A stretch of 40,586 nt of DNA from NCBI GenBank assembly GCA_023429825.1, contig JAEZDC010000046.1, positions 1 to 40,586 of the forward strand, in the 5' to 3' direction. Shown in pieces: positions 23,842 through 29,594 of the stretch. A program made the translations under genes and the position numbers. The DNA comes from Bacteroidota bacterium. Lineage in GTDB: Bacteria > Bacteroidota > Bacteroidia > Chitinophagales > Chitinophagaceae. Under the pieces are notes generated by a model. The model had not been told where the DNA came from. It worked only from the letters and a program-made list of their open reading frames with translations, and did not search any database. Each line of letters opens with the position of its first letter. Position 1 is the stretch's first letter.

Positions 23842-24861
23842 ATGAAAACCTTACTGCTCATCTTTACTATATCCTTTTCTTTTACTGCATTTGGTACAGA
23901 AGATTCAACCAAGCAATATGCACTTCCCGATTCTGTGAAGGCAGTGTCTTTCATTACAACAGTTAATGTACAATCGATCACAGGTAAGAAAGAAGTATAT
24001 GCAGGCATTAAGACCAGCGAAGTAAGTCTTACCATTGAAAGCGATGGTAAGTCAAGAGAGGTTGAGTTTGAATTCCCTAAATCTGCGACCGTAGTTGCAA
24101 GAGGGATCGATGTAAAAAAAGATGACGGTGAATTAGAATGGAATTATAACTGGCAATTAAACACAAGCTATAAATTGCTCATCGCATCTGCAGCAGACTC
24201 TGCAGGTAACTATACGCTCTATTCCGGTTATATCTGGCTGCCTGAAAATAACAAGTGGAAACTGATCGGCAGTTGTAAGATCATCGGAAGCTGGGTAACA
24301 TTGAAGTCGCTGCAATCGTTTCAATCTGCAGAAAAGAAAGGATCGATCCAAGCCGATTTCAGCAATGTATTTGTACAACGTTCGAGCGGCTCGTGGAAGC
24401 GAATGGATACTACCACTGCACCTAACCCCAGTTTAAGTTCTATGCCGAACGTTGACAGTGTGCAGCAATTCACTATCGATAGGAATACTATACAACAGGC
24501 ACTTGCTTCGGGTAAAACAGACGTTGCAAAAGATACGCTGGGTGTTTTTTACAAGATCATCAATGAAGGAACGGGAGCACAAGTAAAGCTTACCGATACT
24601 GTAACGGTACATTACAAGCTGCGCATCTTTGGATCGGAGGAGATCATTCAACAGACAGATAAGCCGGCTACGTTTCCATTGAACAGGTTAATTGCAGGAT
24701 GGCAACTGATCGTTCCTTTAGTAAAAGCCAATGGCGGAAAGGTGAAACTGGTGATACCATCGGGGATGGCGTATTCAATCAGGACAAGAAGTTCGCAGAT
24801 ACCACCGAATAGTATATTAGAGTTCGAGGTGGAAGTGTTGGAGGCGAAGGCGGGGAAGTAG
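23842..24861 (+). CDS. Exported DUF3472-like domain fused to an FKBP-type prolyl isomerase
   Basis: 339 residues with a signal peptide (MKTLLLIFTISFSFTAFG). Residues about 25-190 carry a beta-rich domain resembling DUF3472: GNYTLYSGYIWLPENNKWKLIGS followed by LKSLQSFQS and a strand with FVQRSSGSWKRMDTTT. After a Ser/Pro linker comes a C-terminal FKBP domain (about 230-337): VFYKIINEGTGAQV, DTVTVHYKLRIF, LIAGWQLIVPLVKANGGKVKLVIPSGMAYS, and IPPNSILEFEVEVLEA. The tail Ile-Pro-Pro-Asn-Ser is diagnostic; the usual AYG of the active-site rim is AYS. FKBPs isomerise X-Pro bonds and help fold exported proteins. The fusion suggests a periplasmic or surface chaperone for a carbohydrate-related client, but that is a guess. 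DUF3472 identity is by pattern only. Confidence 0.68.
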   Translation: MKTLLLIFTISFSFTAFGTEDSTKQYALPDSVKAVSFITTVNVQSITGKKEVYAGIKTSEVSLTIESDGKSREVEFEFPKSATVVARGIDVKKDDGELEWNYNWQLNTSYKLLIASAADSAGNYTLYSGYIWLPENNKWKLIGSCKIIGSWVTLKSLQSFQSAEKKGSIQADFSNVFVQRSSGSWKRMDTTTAPNPSLSSMPNVDSVQQFTIDRNTIQQALASGKTDVAKDTLGVFYKIINEGTGAQVKLTDTVTVHYKLRIFGSEEIIQQTDKPATFPLNRLIAGWQLIVPLVKANGGKVKLVIPSGMAYSIRTRSSQIPPNSILEFEVEVLEAKAGK

Positions 24862-24910
24862 GGTGGATGTTAGATCTTAGCAGTTAGATGTTAGCAGTCA
24901 GATATTAGGA
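24861..24910. repeat. Left TTAGATGTTAGCAG repeat
   Basis: Directly behind the stop of the FKBP fusion gene: GGGTGGATG, then TTAGATCTTAGCAG, TTAGATGTTAGCAG, TCAGATATTAG in tandem. A close relative lies at 25934-25970, directly behind the next gene. From 24911 to 25145 nothing recognisable was found. Confidence 0.75.
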
Positions 24911-25145
24911 ATTGGGAATTAGATATCTGCAGGTTACAAGTTTAGGTTGCACTTTAAACAAATATCACATCACCCATAACCAATTCAATGGCGGTTACTG
25001 AAGACACCAACTGATAAATAACATAAATAGTTACATCACTAACGCATATCGTTTCCTAGTTGCCGGGTGGCAGGAAACTAATAGATAACATGCCGAAGGC
25101 AGGAAGCGTGCATGAAGGATCTATGCAGATGAAGGCAATGGCGTT
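24911..25145. other. Intergenic stretch without recognisable features
   Basis: AT-rich, no open frame of note, no terminator-like hairpin seen. It connects the left TTAGATG repeat with the 11-bp direct repeats. Confidence 0.5.
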
Positions 25146-25200
25146 CTCTATAATTCCTCTATAGTTTCTCTATAAATTCTCTATAAGTCCTCTATAAGTG
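25146..25200. repeat. Five tandem 11-bp direct repeats (iteron-like)
   Basis: Five exact-spaced units begin at 25146, 25157, 25168, 25179 and 25190. Each starts CTCTATA and continues with four variable bases (ATTC, GTTT, AATT, AGTC, AGTG). An 11-bp step is close to one helical turn, so the CTCTATA faces would lie on the same side of the DNA. They end 41 bases ahead of the ATG of the 228-residue gene. Confidence 0.9.
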
Positions 25201-25241
25201 AAGGTTTTTTTTGTAAGATTGTCTTGTAAAACAACCCTATT

Positions 25242-25928
25242 ATGACCCTAAAGCGACAACCCTGTCCTGATCCCGAATATTATGTATGGGTGAATACCGC
25301 AACCGGTGGTTACTGGAGACGCAGACGCGGTACTGTAAAAAAGGCAAAGCTCAATAAAGTTCTGTCTGGCAATGCCAAGCTCACTCCTGTTGCCAACGAT
25401 GCCGCGAAGCGAATACGTGCAAAACTGGATCCTTTCCTCGGTGGTTTATCGGTAGGTCGTATTCAAGCAAATCTCGGCGGCAAACTGAAGAAAGCGTACA
25501 ATCACAAAGGCTATATGGATTATTCATTTATGAAAGGAATGAACATGCAGCCTTTTTACCCGCTTGAAAGACTGATCAAGGACATTTACTCGATAGAAGT
25601 GACGAGCGATTGTGTAACTGTACGGATACCTGTTTATGAGCATAGCGTTGATAATACAGGTGCATTGGTAACGGATTATTATTTTGAATTGATATTACTG
25701 GAAGGTGACCCGGCGAAAACAAGGAATTCATTGCGAACGGATGTTGATACTTCTCCGTTGTACGCCATAGGGAGTAAAGCAGCTACTATAGAATTATGCG
25801 TACATCCCACCAGGAGTTTATGGATGGTGTTACTGAAATTGAATACACTGGAAACTGAGACGCTTAGCCATTATGGGCCGGCTGCCTCTCCGAGTAATTA
25901 TGGAATGAAGGTGATAGCGGTGAGTTAG
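25242..25928 (+). CDS. Unrecognised 228-residue protein behind the 11-bp repeats
   Basis: I do not recognise this family with confidence. No signal peptide or membrane segment. The first ~60 residues are basic (YWRRRRGTVKKAKLNKVLSG) and suggest nucleic-acid contact; the middle has FLGGLSVGRIQANLGGKLKKAYNHKGYMDYSFMKGM, and the last third is a set of beta strands (CVTVRIPVYEHSV, DYYFELILLEGDP, IELCVHPTRSLWMVLLKLNTLE). Codon use looks like that of its neighbours. It stands alone, preceded by five iteron-like repeats and flanked on both sides by TTAGATGTTAGCAG repeats, so it may be a self-contained unit. The repeats may be its regulatory or replication-type binding sites. Function unknown. Confidence 0.7.
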   Translation: MTLKRQPCPDPEYYVWVNTATGGYWRRRRGTVKKAKLNKVLSGNAKLTPVANDAAKRIRAKLDPFLGGLSVGRIQANLGGKLKKAYNHKGYMDYSFMKGMNMQPFYPLERLIKDIYSIEVTSDCVTVRIPVYEHSVDNTGALVTDYYFELILLEGDPAKTRNSLRTDVDTSPLYAIGSKAATIELCVHPTRSLWMVLLKLNTLETETLSHYGPAASPSNYGMKVIAVS

Positions 25929-25933
25929 AGGGA

Positions 25934-25970
25934 GGGTGGATGCTGGATGTTAGATATTAGATGTTAGCAG
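25934..25970. repeat. Right TTAGATGTTAGCAG repeat
   Basis: GGGTGGATG, CTGGATG, TTAGATATTAGATG, TTAGCAGTTA; begins a few bases behind the stop of the 228-residue gene in the same orientation as the left copy at 24861-24910. It runs directly into the truncated DUF2750 reading frame. Confidence 0.75.
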
Positions 25971-26261
25971 TTAAAGGCATATGCAAAGGTGGTCGCAAAG
26001 GAAGGCTGGGACCATTACATCCCTACACCAATAGCTTTAGCAGAGTTTTTAGAAAATTGGTTAGTCGGCATGCACAGTGAAGGGCTGATTGTTGGAACTA
26101 ACTGGGGCCCTAACATGTTTGGAAAGGAAATTGAACCTCTGGACTTGGCTGTTGAGGTTGCGGAGCACATTGTAATTAAAGGCGAAGACTTGGAATTAAC
26201 CAAGTATAAAAACATCGCAGACTTTCATATACAAGTAAAACGTGCAGCGGGATTGCCGTGA
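25968..26261 (+). pseudogene. DUF2750 protein, N-terminal half missing
   Basis: The frame opens right behind the repeat (last stop at 25965-25967) and reads into AYAKVVAKEGWDHYIPTPIALAEFLENWLVGM, which matches the C-terminal half of DUF2750 proteins (a family of small cytosolic proteins of unknown function, usually about 120 residues, pattern P-I-x-L-x-E-F-x-x-x-W-L). The N-terminal half with its DEGW-type motif is absent, and the only start candidate is a GTG at 25989 without a ribosome-binding site. So the gene was probably cut when the repeat-flanked segment to its left arrived or recombined. The stop is followed at once by the first attC-like palindrome. Confidence 0.6.
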
Positions 26262-26267
26262 ATGCCT

Positions 26268-26405
26268 GCCGCCAACACAGACTTTTAGCAATACGGGCAG
26301 ACGAATATGTTTTCAGCGAAAGAATTTCTATTTTGCTTCAGCAAATGAGTGAGGCAGCAGAACGAAAATTCCCGTACTGCTTAAAGCCTCGCTACGTTGT
26401 ACGCC
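26268..26405. repeat. attC-like imperfect palindrome 1
   Basis: Outer left box GCCGCCAAC (26268-26276), inner arm 26279-26297 (AGACTTTTAGCAATACGGG) pairing 16 of 19 with the reverse complement of 26371-26389, then outer right box GTTGTAC (26396-26402) followed by GCC. Length 138 bp, within the range of integron attC sites. The gap of ~73 bases between arms would form the variable terminal structure. It fills the space between the DUF2750 stop and the next ATG at 26410. Confidence 0.55.
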
Positions 26406-26409
26406 ACCT

Positions 26410-26811
26410 ATGACAGTCCCTAAAATTTTACATAGCATCGTTTATCTGGGTTTAGCACTCATCATATTTGGCTGTGAAGGGTTTAAGTTTATTGCTATAG
26501 AAAATAAATCCAAGGGCAACATCACAGTCACGACGCAGCCAGGTGTAGAAACTCCTGAACTGGCGGGCGACCTAAAAACTTACAGAAGCAGAATTGACAC
26601 GGTTCTAGTCTTACCGCCTGACAGTACATTACTCATTCCAACTTACTTCGGACCACTTTACATTTTCAATGAAAAAGTTAAACAGGAAGAACTGAAGTTC
26701 AATTACGTCAAAATCACTTCGACGAGTGATACAATTGTTGCCAATAATAAAGCTGAACTCTTTAAAATGCTCAAGAAGAAGAGAAACATTGGAAAGTTGA
26801 CAGTCAAGTAA
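26410..26811 (+). CDS. Small lipoprotein of unknown function in a cassette-like position
   Basis: 133 residues. A lipoprotein signal peptide (hydrophobic run VYLGLALIIFGC, Cys22 as the lipidated residue; the box IFGC is acceptable but not ideal). The mature part has no motif I recognise: FIAIENKSKGNITVTTQPG, LPPDSTLLIPTYFGPLYIF, ending with a lysine-rich tail. The start ATG lies only seven bases behind the right box of palindrome 1, and the stop TAA abuts palindrome 2, so the gene fits exactly between the two palindromes like an integron cassette gene. The outer ends GTTGTACGCC (26396-26405) and GGCGTACAAC (26814-26823) are exact reverse complements. Confidence 0.7.
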   Translation: MTVPKILHSIVYLGLALIIFGCEGFKFIAIENKSKGNITVTTQPGVETPELAGDLKTYRSRIDTVLVLPPDSTLLIPTYFGPLYIFNEKVKQEELKFNYVKITSTSDTIVANNKAELFKMLKKKRNIGKLTVK

Positions 26812-26813
26812 GC

Positions 26814-26930
26814 GGCGTACAACGTTTTGTGTAGTATATTCATTCTTTATTGATACCCTATTGCCCCTGAGAAAAGCCGTTGATGAAAAGGAAGAAACAT
26901 TTGCGGAGAAGAGATATACATGCGTTGGAC
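26814..26930. repeat. attC-like imperfect palindrome 2
   Basis: Left outer box GTACAAC (26817-26823), inner arm GTGTAGTATAT pairing with ATATACATGC around 26915-26923 with an unpaired G, right outer box GTTGGAC (26924-26930), which matches the integron consensus GTTRRRY. The outer boxes are 6 of 7 complementary. About 117 bp between the lipoprotein stop and a small gene starting at 26971. Confidence 0.5.
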
Positions 26931-26970
26931 ACAAGATTGGTTCATCTACATTATAATCAAAAAATAACTT

Positions 26971-27135
26971 ATGACTTATCCATTTATACCTATCGGACTA
27001 ATAGCAATATTTATTTTTTATGTTTTATACCTTATATTATTTAAAAAAGAGAAAAAGCAAGTCAAGGCAGTTTTACCGTTTGGACTTGTCTTTATTGCAG
27101 TCTGGGCAGTGATATATTATTTTTTGCTTACATAG
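26971..27135 (+). CDS. Small membrane protein, 54 residues
   Basis: ATG...TAG frame starting MTYPFIPIGLIAIFIFYVLY: a first membrane segment at residues 5-24, a short basic loop KKEKKQ (cytoplasmic by the positive-inside rule), and a second segment at about 35-53 (LPFGLVFIAVWAVIYYFLL). A two-pass hairpin protein with no known family. It begins 40 bases behind the right box of palindrome 2 and so occupies the next cassette-like slot. There is no visible ribosome-binding site. Its length and good hydrophobic pattern support it, but conservation is needed to be sure. Confidence 0.5.
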   Translation: MTYPFIPIGLIAIFIFYVLYLILFKKEKKQVKAVLPFGLVFIAVWAVIYYFLLT

Positions 27136-27293
27136 TCAAAATCATATTCTGAAGAATGCCCGAACCGATAACAAGGTATTGTCAAAAACAAGGCTGAACC
27201 GCTTCGGTTGAACATTGTGTGAAGTTCAAAATTCATTCTTCTATTGAGCTTAGTACTAGAATACCTACAGATACACCTTACCGCGACAAGTGA
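27136..27293. other. Intergenic region with a possible third, degraded palindrome
   Basis: Starts with CCCGAACCGATAACAAGGTATTGTC (27160-27183), which has the look of a left arm, and holds a small hairpin, AACCG-CTT-CGGTT, at 27197-27209. The right end has AAGGTGTATCTG on the minus strand (about 27267-27278), only loosely pairing with the left arm. The outer boxes do not match the GTTRRRY pattern, so it is weaker than the first two. Confidence 0.3.
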
Positions 27294-28058
27294 ATGAAAT
27301 TTGACAAACATTTTCCGACAGATCAACTAAAACCCTACATCAAGTATTATGCAGTGTCGGAGAATGAATTGGAAAATGAGTATAAGGTTTTCCCTTCACC
27401 AGGACTGGTAATAGGTTTCCAATACAAAGGACGACTTGCTGCCATAAAGGAAAATACAGAAACCGCCCTGGCTTCTGCAGGAATTACAGGAATTACTGAC
27501 GGCTACAAAGTTTTCAGAAATTCGACTGGCATCGGAACTATTTTAGTTTACTTTACCGAAACAGGTTTTACACATTTTGCTTCACCGCCTGCGAATGAAC
27601 TCTTTAATTTAAGTCTTTCACTCGACACCATTTTTGATAAAAACAGCATTACAGAAGTGGAAGAAAAATTAGCGATCGCTAATACAGACAAACTCCGAAT
27701 AAAAATCGTTGAACAGTTTTTAGTATCTCAACTCAAAGACATTCAAACCGACAAAATAATTGTTGAAGCAGTAAAGCTCATTTACCAGACTAATGGAGCT
27801 ATCCGCATAAAAGAGCTTATAGAAAAGTTATTTATCAGCCAAAGCCCGTTTGAGAAACGATTTAGAAAAGTGGTTGGAACAACCCCAAAAAAATTTGCTT
27901 CAATTATTCGTTTCAATGCAGTTCTTGATAATCTAACCGAAACTAAAACACTGACTGAAATCTGCTACGAAAACAATTTCTTTGACCAAGCCCACTTCAT
28001 AAAAGATTTTAAACAATTTACAGGCGAAACACCCGAAAACTTCAAACGCTTCTTGTAG
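27294..28058 (+). CDS. AraC-family transcriptional regulator (DUF6597-like N-terminus)
   Basis: 254 residues. The N-terminal part (HFPTDQLKPYIKYYAVSENE, VFPSPGLVIGFQYKG) is the ligand- or dimerisation-type domain often called DUF6597. The C-terminal ~100 residues are an AraC double helix-turn-helix: IRIKELIEKLFISQSPFEKRFRKVVGTTPKKF and ICYENNFFDQAHFIKDFKQFTGETPENFKRF, with the second motif intact. Such proteins activate neighbouring genes in response to a small molecule. The likely target is the double DUF1398 gene 163 bases downstream. The ATG is chosen because the next candidate starts inside the conserved DUF6597 region. It lies behind the cassette-like stretch but not obviously in it. Confidence 0.85.
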   Translation: MKFDKHFPTDQLKPYIKYYAVSENELENEYKVFPSPGLVIGFQYKGRLAAIKENTETALASAGITGITDGYKVFRNSTGIGTILVYFTETGFTHFASPPANELFNLSLSLDTIFDKNSITEVEEKLAIANTDKLRIKIVEQFLVSQLKDIQTDKIIVEAVKLIYQTNGAIRIKELIEKLFISQSPFEKRFRKVVGTTPKKFASIIRFNAVLDNLTETKTLTEICYENNFFDQAHFIKDFKQFTGETPENFKRFL

Positions 28059-28076
28059 AAAAACGATTTTTTACAA

Positions 28077-28105
28077 TTTCAGGAATTCAAGCTAATGCAC
28101 CTTTG
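28077..28105 (+). promoter_or_regulatory. Likely promoter for the DUF1398 gene
   Basis: TTTC at 28077-28080, a 17-base spacer, then CACCTTTG at 28098-28105, seven of eight to the Bacteroidota -7 consensus TAnnTTTG (six fixed positions, T mismatched). Transcription would start near 28112, leaving a leader of about 109 bases that contains a 20-codon frame. AraC control is inferred from position only. Confidence 0.45.
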
Positions 28106-28122
28106 CATTGTAATCTAAAAAA

Positions 28123-28185
28123 ATGAAAATCAATTTCATAATCAACAATCATTTTGCCAAGTATAACCATTATGGTTGGGTGTAA
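28123..28185 (+). CDS. Possible 20-codon leader peptide
   Basis: Complete small frame, MKINFIINNHFAKYNHYGWV then TAA, located between the promoter and the DUF1398 gene on the same strand. The preceding TAAAAAAA contains no convincing ribosome-binding site. It could be a leader peptide coupled to expression of the downstream gene, or a chance frame. Only conservation across relatives would tell. Confidence 0.3.
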   Translation: MKINFIINNHFAKYNHYGWV

Positions 28186-28220
28186 GTCAACTAATCGCTT
28201 AATATCTAAAAACAAGAAAA

Positions 28221-29015
28221 ATGTTTACAGCAGAACGAATCAAAGAAAAAATGATGCAAGTAAGAACAGGAGCTGACTTTCCTGTTTTGGCTATGAACCT
28301 AAAAAATATCGGGGTAACTTATTATGAAACCAAAATGGAAGATGGCAGCAGTGTTTTCCATGGCGAGAATGGTTATGAAGTTTCTGCAGGACCAAGTTAT
28401 GAGCCGATGATTATTGCCGATAAGATAAATTTAGAACAACTTAAAACCGACATTGCCAATCATCAAGAAGGAAAATCGGATTATTTTGAAATAAGCCGCC
28501 AATGCGCCGACAACGGAATTGATAAATGGGCTGTTTGTTTAAGAACGATGAGTTGCACTTATGTTGACAAAGCAGGAAATAAAGTCTTGGTTGAACAAAT
28601 TCCTGATGCTTCTATTCAAATGCCCACTTTTACCGTAGAACAATTGAAGACAGCTCACAGTAAGGTAAAATCTGGTGCTGACTTTCCTGCCTACATAAAA
28701 GAAATAAAAGCAATGGGGGTAACACGTTACGAAACGTTTGTAAATGATGGTCGCATTAATTATTTTGGAACTAACAATTATGTTGCTAAGGTTCCTGCAA
28801 AATATGAGGCAGTGACAATTGCTGAAAATAAGAACGTTGAGGCTTTTAAAGCCGAGCTATTGGCACACCAGCAAGGTAAAACAGACTTCTTAACTTTCAT
28901 TAAAATGTGTGCAGAAACTGGAATTGAAAAGTGGGAAATCTGCATGAACAAAATGACTTGTACCTACTTTGACAGCAGGGGAAATGAAGTTTTAGTAGAA
29001 CAGATCCCAGAATAG
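28221..29015 (+). CDS. Tandem-duplicated DUF1398 protein
   Basis: 264 residues made of two copies of one ~130-residue domain. The first (residues 1-130) and second (about 135-264) align block by block: RIKEKMMQVRTGADFPVLAMNLKNIGVTYYET with QLKTAHSKVKSGADFPAYIKEIKAMGVTRYET, and CTYVDKAGNKVLVEQIPD with CTYFDSRGNEVLVEQIPE. DUF1398 (E. coli YbcV-like) proteins are normally a single domain of about 130 residues and unknown function. The duplication would allow an intramolecular dimer. No signal peptide, so cytosolic. It sits behind the AraC-type gene on the same strand, a pairing that suggests regulation by it. Confidence 0.8.
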   Translation: MFTAERIKEKMMQVRTGADFPVLAMNLKNIGVTYYETKMEDGSSVFHGENGYEVSAGPSYEPMIIADKINLEQLKTDIANHQEGKSDYFEISRQCADNGIDKWAVCLRTMSCTYVDKAGNKVLVEQIPDASIQMPTFTVEQLKTAHSKVKSGADFPAYIKEIKAMGVTRYETFVNDGRINYFGTNNYVAKVPAKYEAVTIAENKNVEAFKAELLAHQQGKTDFLTFIKMCAETGIEKWEICMNKMTCTYFDSRGNEVLVEQIPE

Positions 29016-29060
29016 AACTGCACAGTCTTATCAAAAGTTCCATTACATTGTTAAGGGGAT

Positions 29061-29068
29061 TAAATTTG
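29061..29068 (+). promoter_or_regulatory. -7 promoter element before the bPH gene pair
   Basis: TAAATTTG, perfect to TAnnTTTG, four bases ahead of the ATG at 29073, so the message could be leaderless. No clear -33 box. Confidence 0.45.
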
Positions 29069-29072
29069 ACAG

Positions 29073-29594
29073 ATGCATTTTCAAAATCTACAGGTAGATA
29101 TTACAACGCTGCCGCAATTACAGGAAGTGGCACTGAAGCCGATCGAACCTAACTACCTGAAAGTATTGCGGCTGACCTGGCTCATCAGCTTCTGCATATT
29201 ATTGATTGGGTTGGCTGCGCTGATCTATTTTGTTGATGACCTGCAGACGTTATTATGGATCGGTGTATCTGCAGGCGGTTATGTAGTACTGGCAATCTTC
29301 ACTGTTACTATCGGTACGGGTTCATTTCACCGAAAAGGTTACGCGATACGGGAAAAAGATGTGCTCTACCGGACAGGGTGGATCGTTCATAAATTTCACG
29401 TTGTTCCTTTCAACCGTGTTCAACACTGCATGGTGAGAAGCGGACCCATTGAAAGAAAATACGGGCTTGCCGGTATCACGGTATATACTGCGGCGGGTGA
29501 TTCAAAAGACATTACCATACGGGGACTACGGCAGGATGAAGCAGAGCGGTTGAAAGAATTCATCATGCAACATGTTCAACCATTACAGGCATGA
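29073..29594 (+). CDS. YdbS-like bacterial PH (bPH2) domain membrane protein
   Basis: 173 residues. Two hydrophobic segments (about 30-52 and 57-82) are followed by one bPH2 domain, YAIREKDVLYRTGWIVHKFHVVPFNRVQHCMVRSGPIERKYGLAGITVYTAAG. Family knowledge: B. subtilis YdbS and YdbT are encoded together and confer resistance to the antimicrobial peptide amylocyclicin; elsewhere the function is open. The TGA stop overlaps the ATG of the next gene (ATGA), so the two are translationally coupled and probably form one complex in the inner membrane. Confidence 0.88.
   Translation: MHFQNLQVDITTLPQLQEVALKPIEPNYLKVLRLTWLISFCILLIGLAALIYFVDDLQTLLWIGVSAGGYVVLAIFTVTIGTGSFHRKGYAIREKDVLYRTGWIVHKFHVVPFNRVQHCMVRSGPIERKYGLAGITVYTAAGDSKDITIRGLRQDEAERLKEFIMQHVQPLQA

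Noticed and set aside
26971..27135. Treating the region as empty because no frame over 60 codons exists
   Set aside because: A complete 54-codon frame with two membrane segments is present, so it is listed as a gene with moderate confidence.
27136..27293. Third full attC-like site
   Set aside because: Left side looks right, but the outer boxes are not complementary and the arms pair poorly. Listed only as a possible degraded copy.
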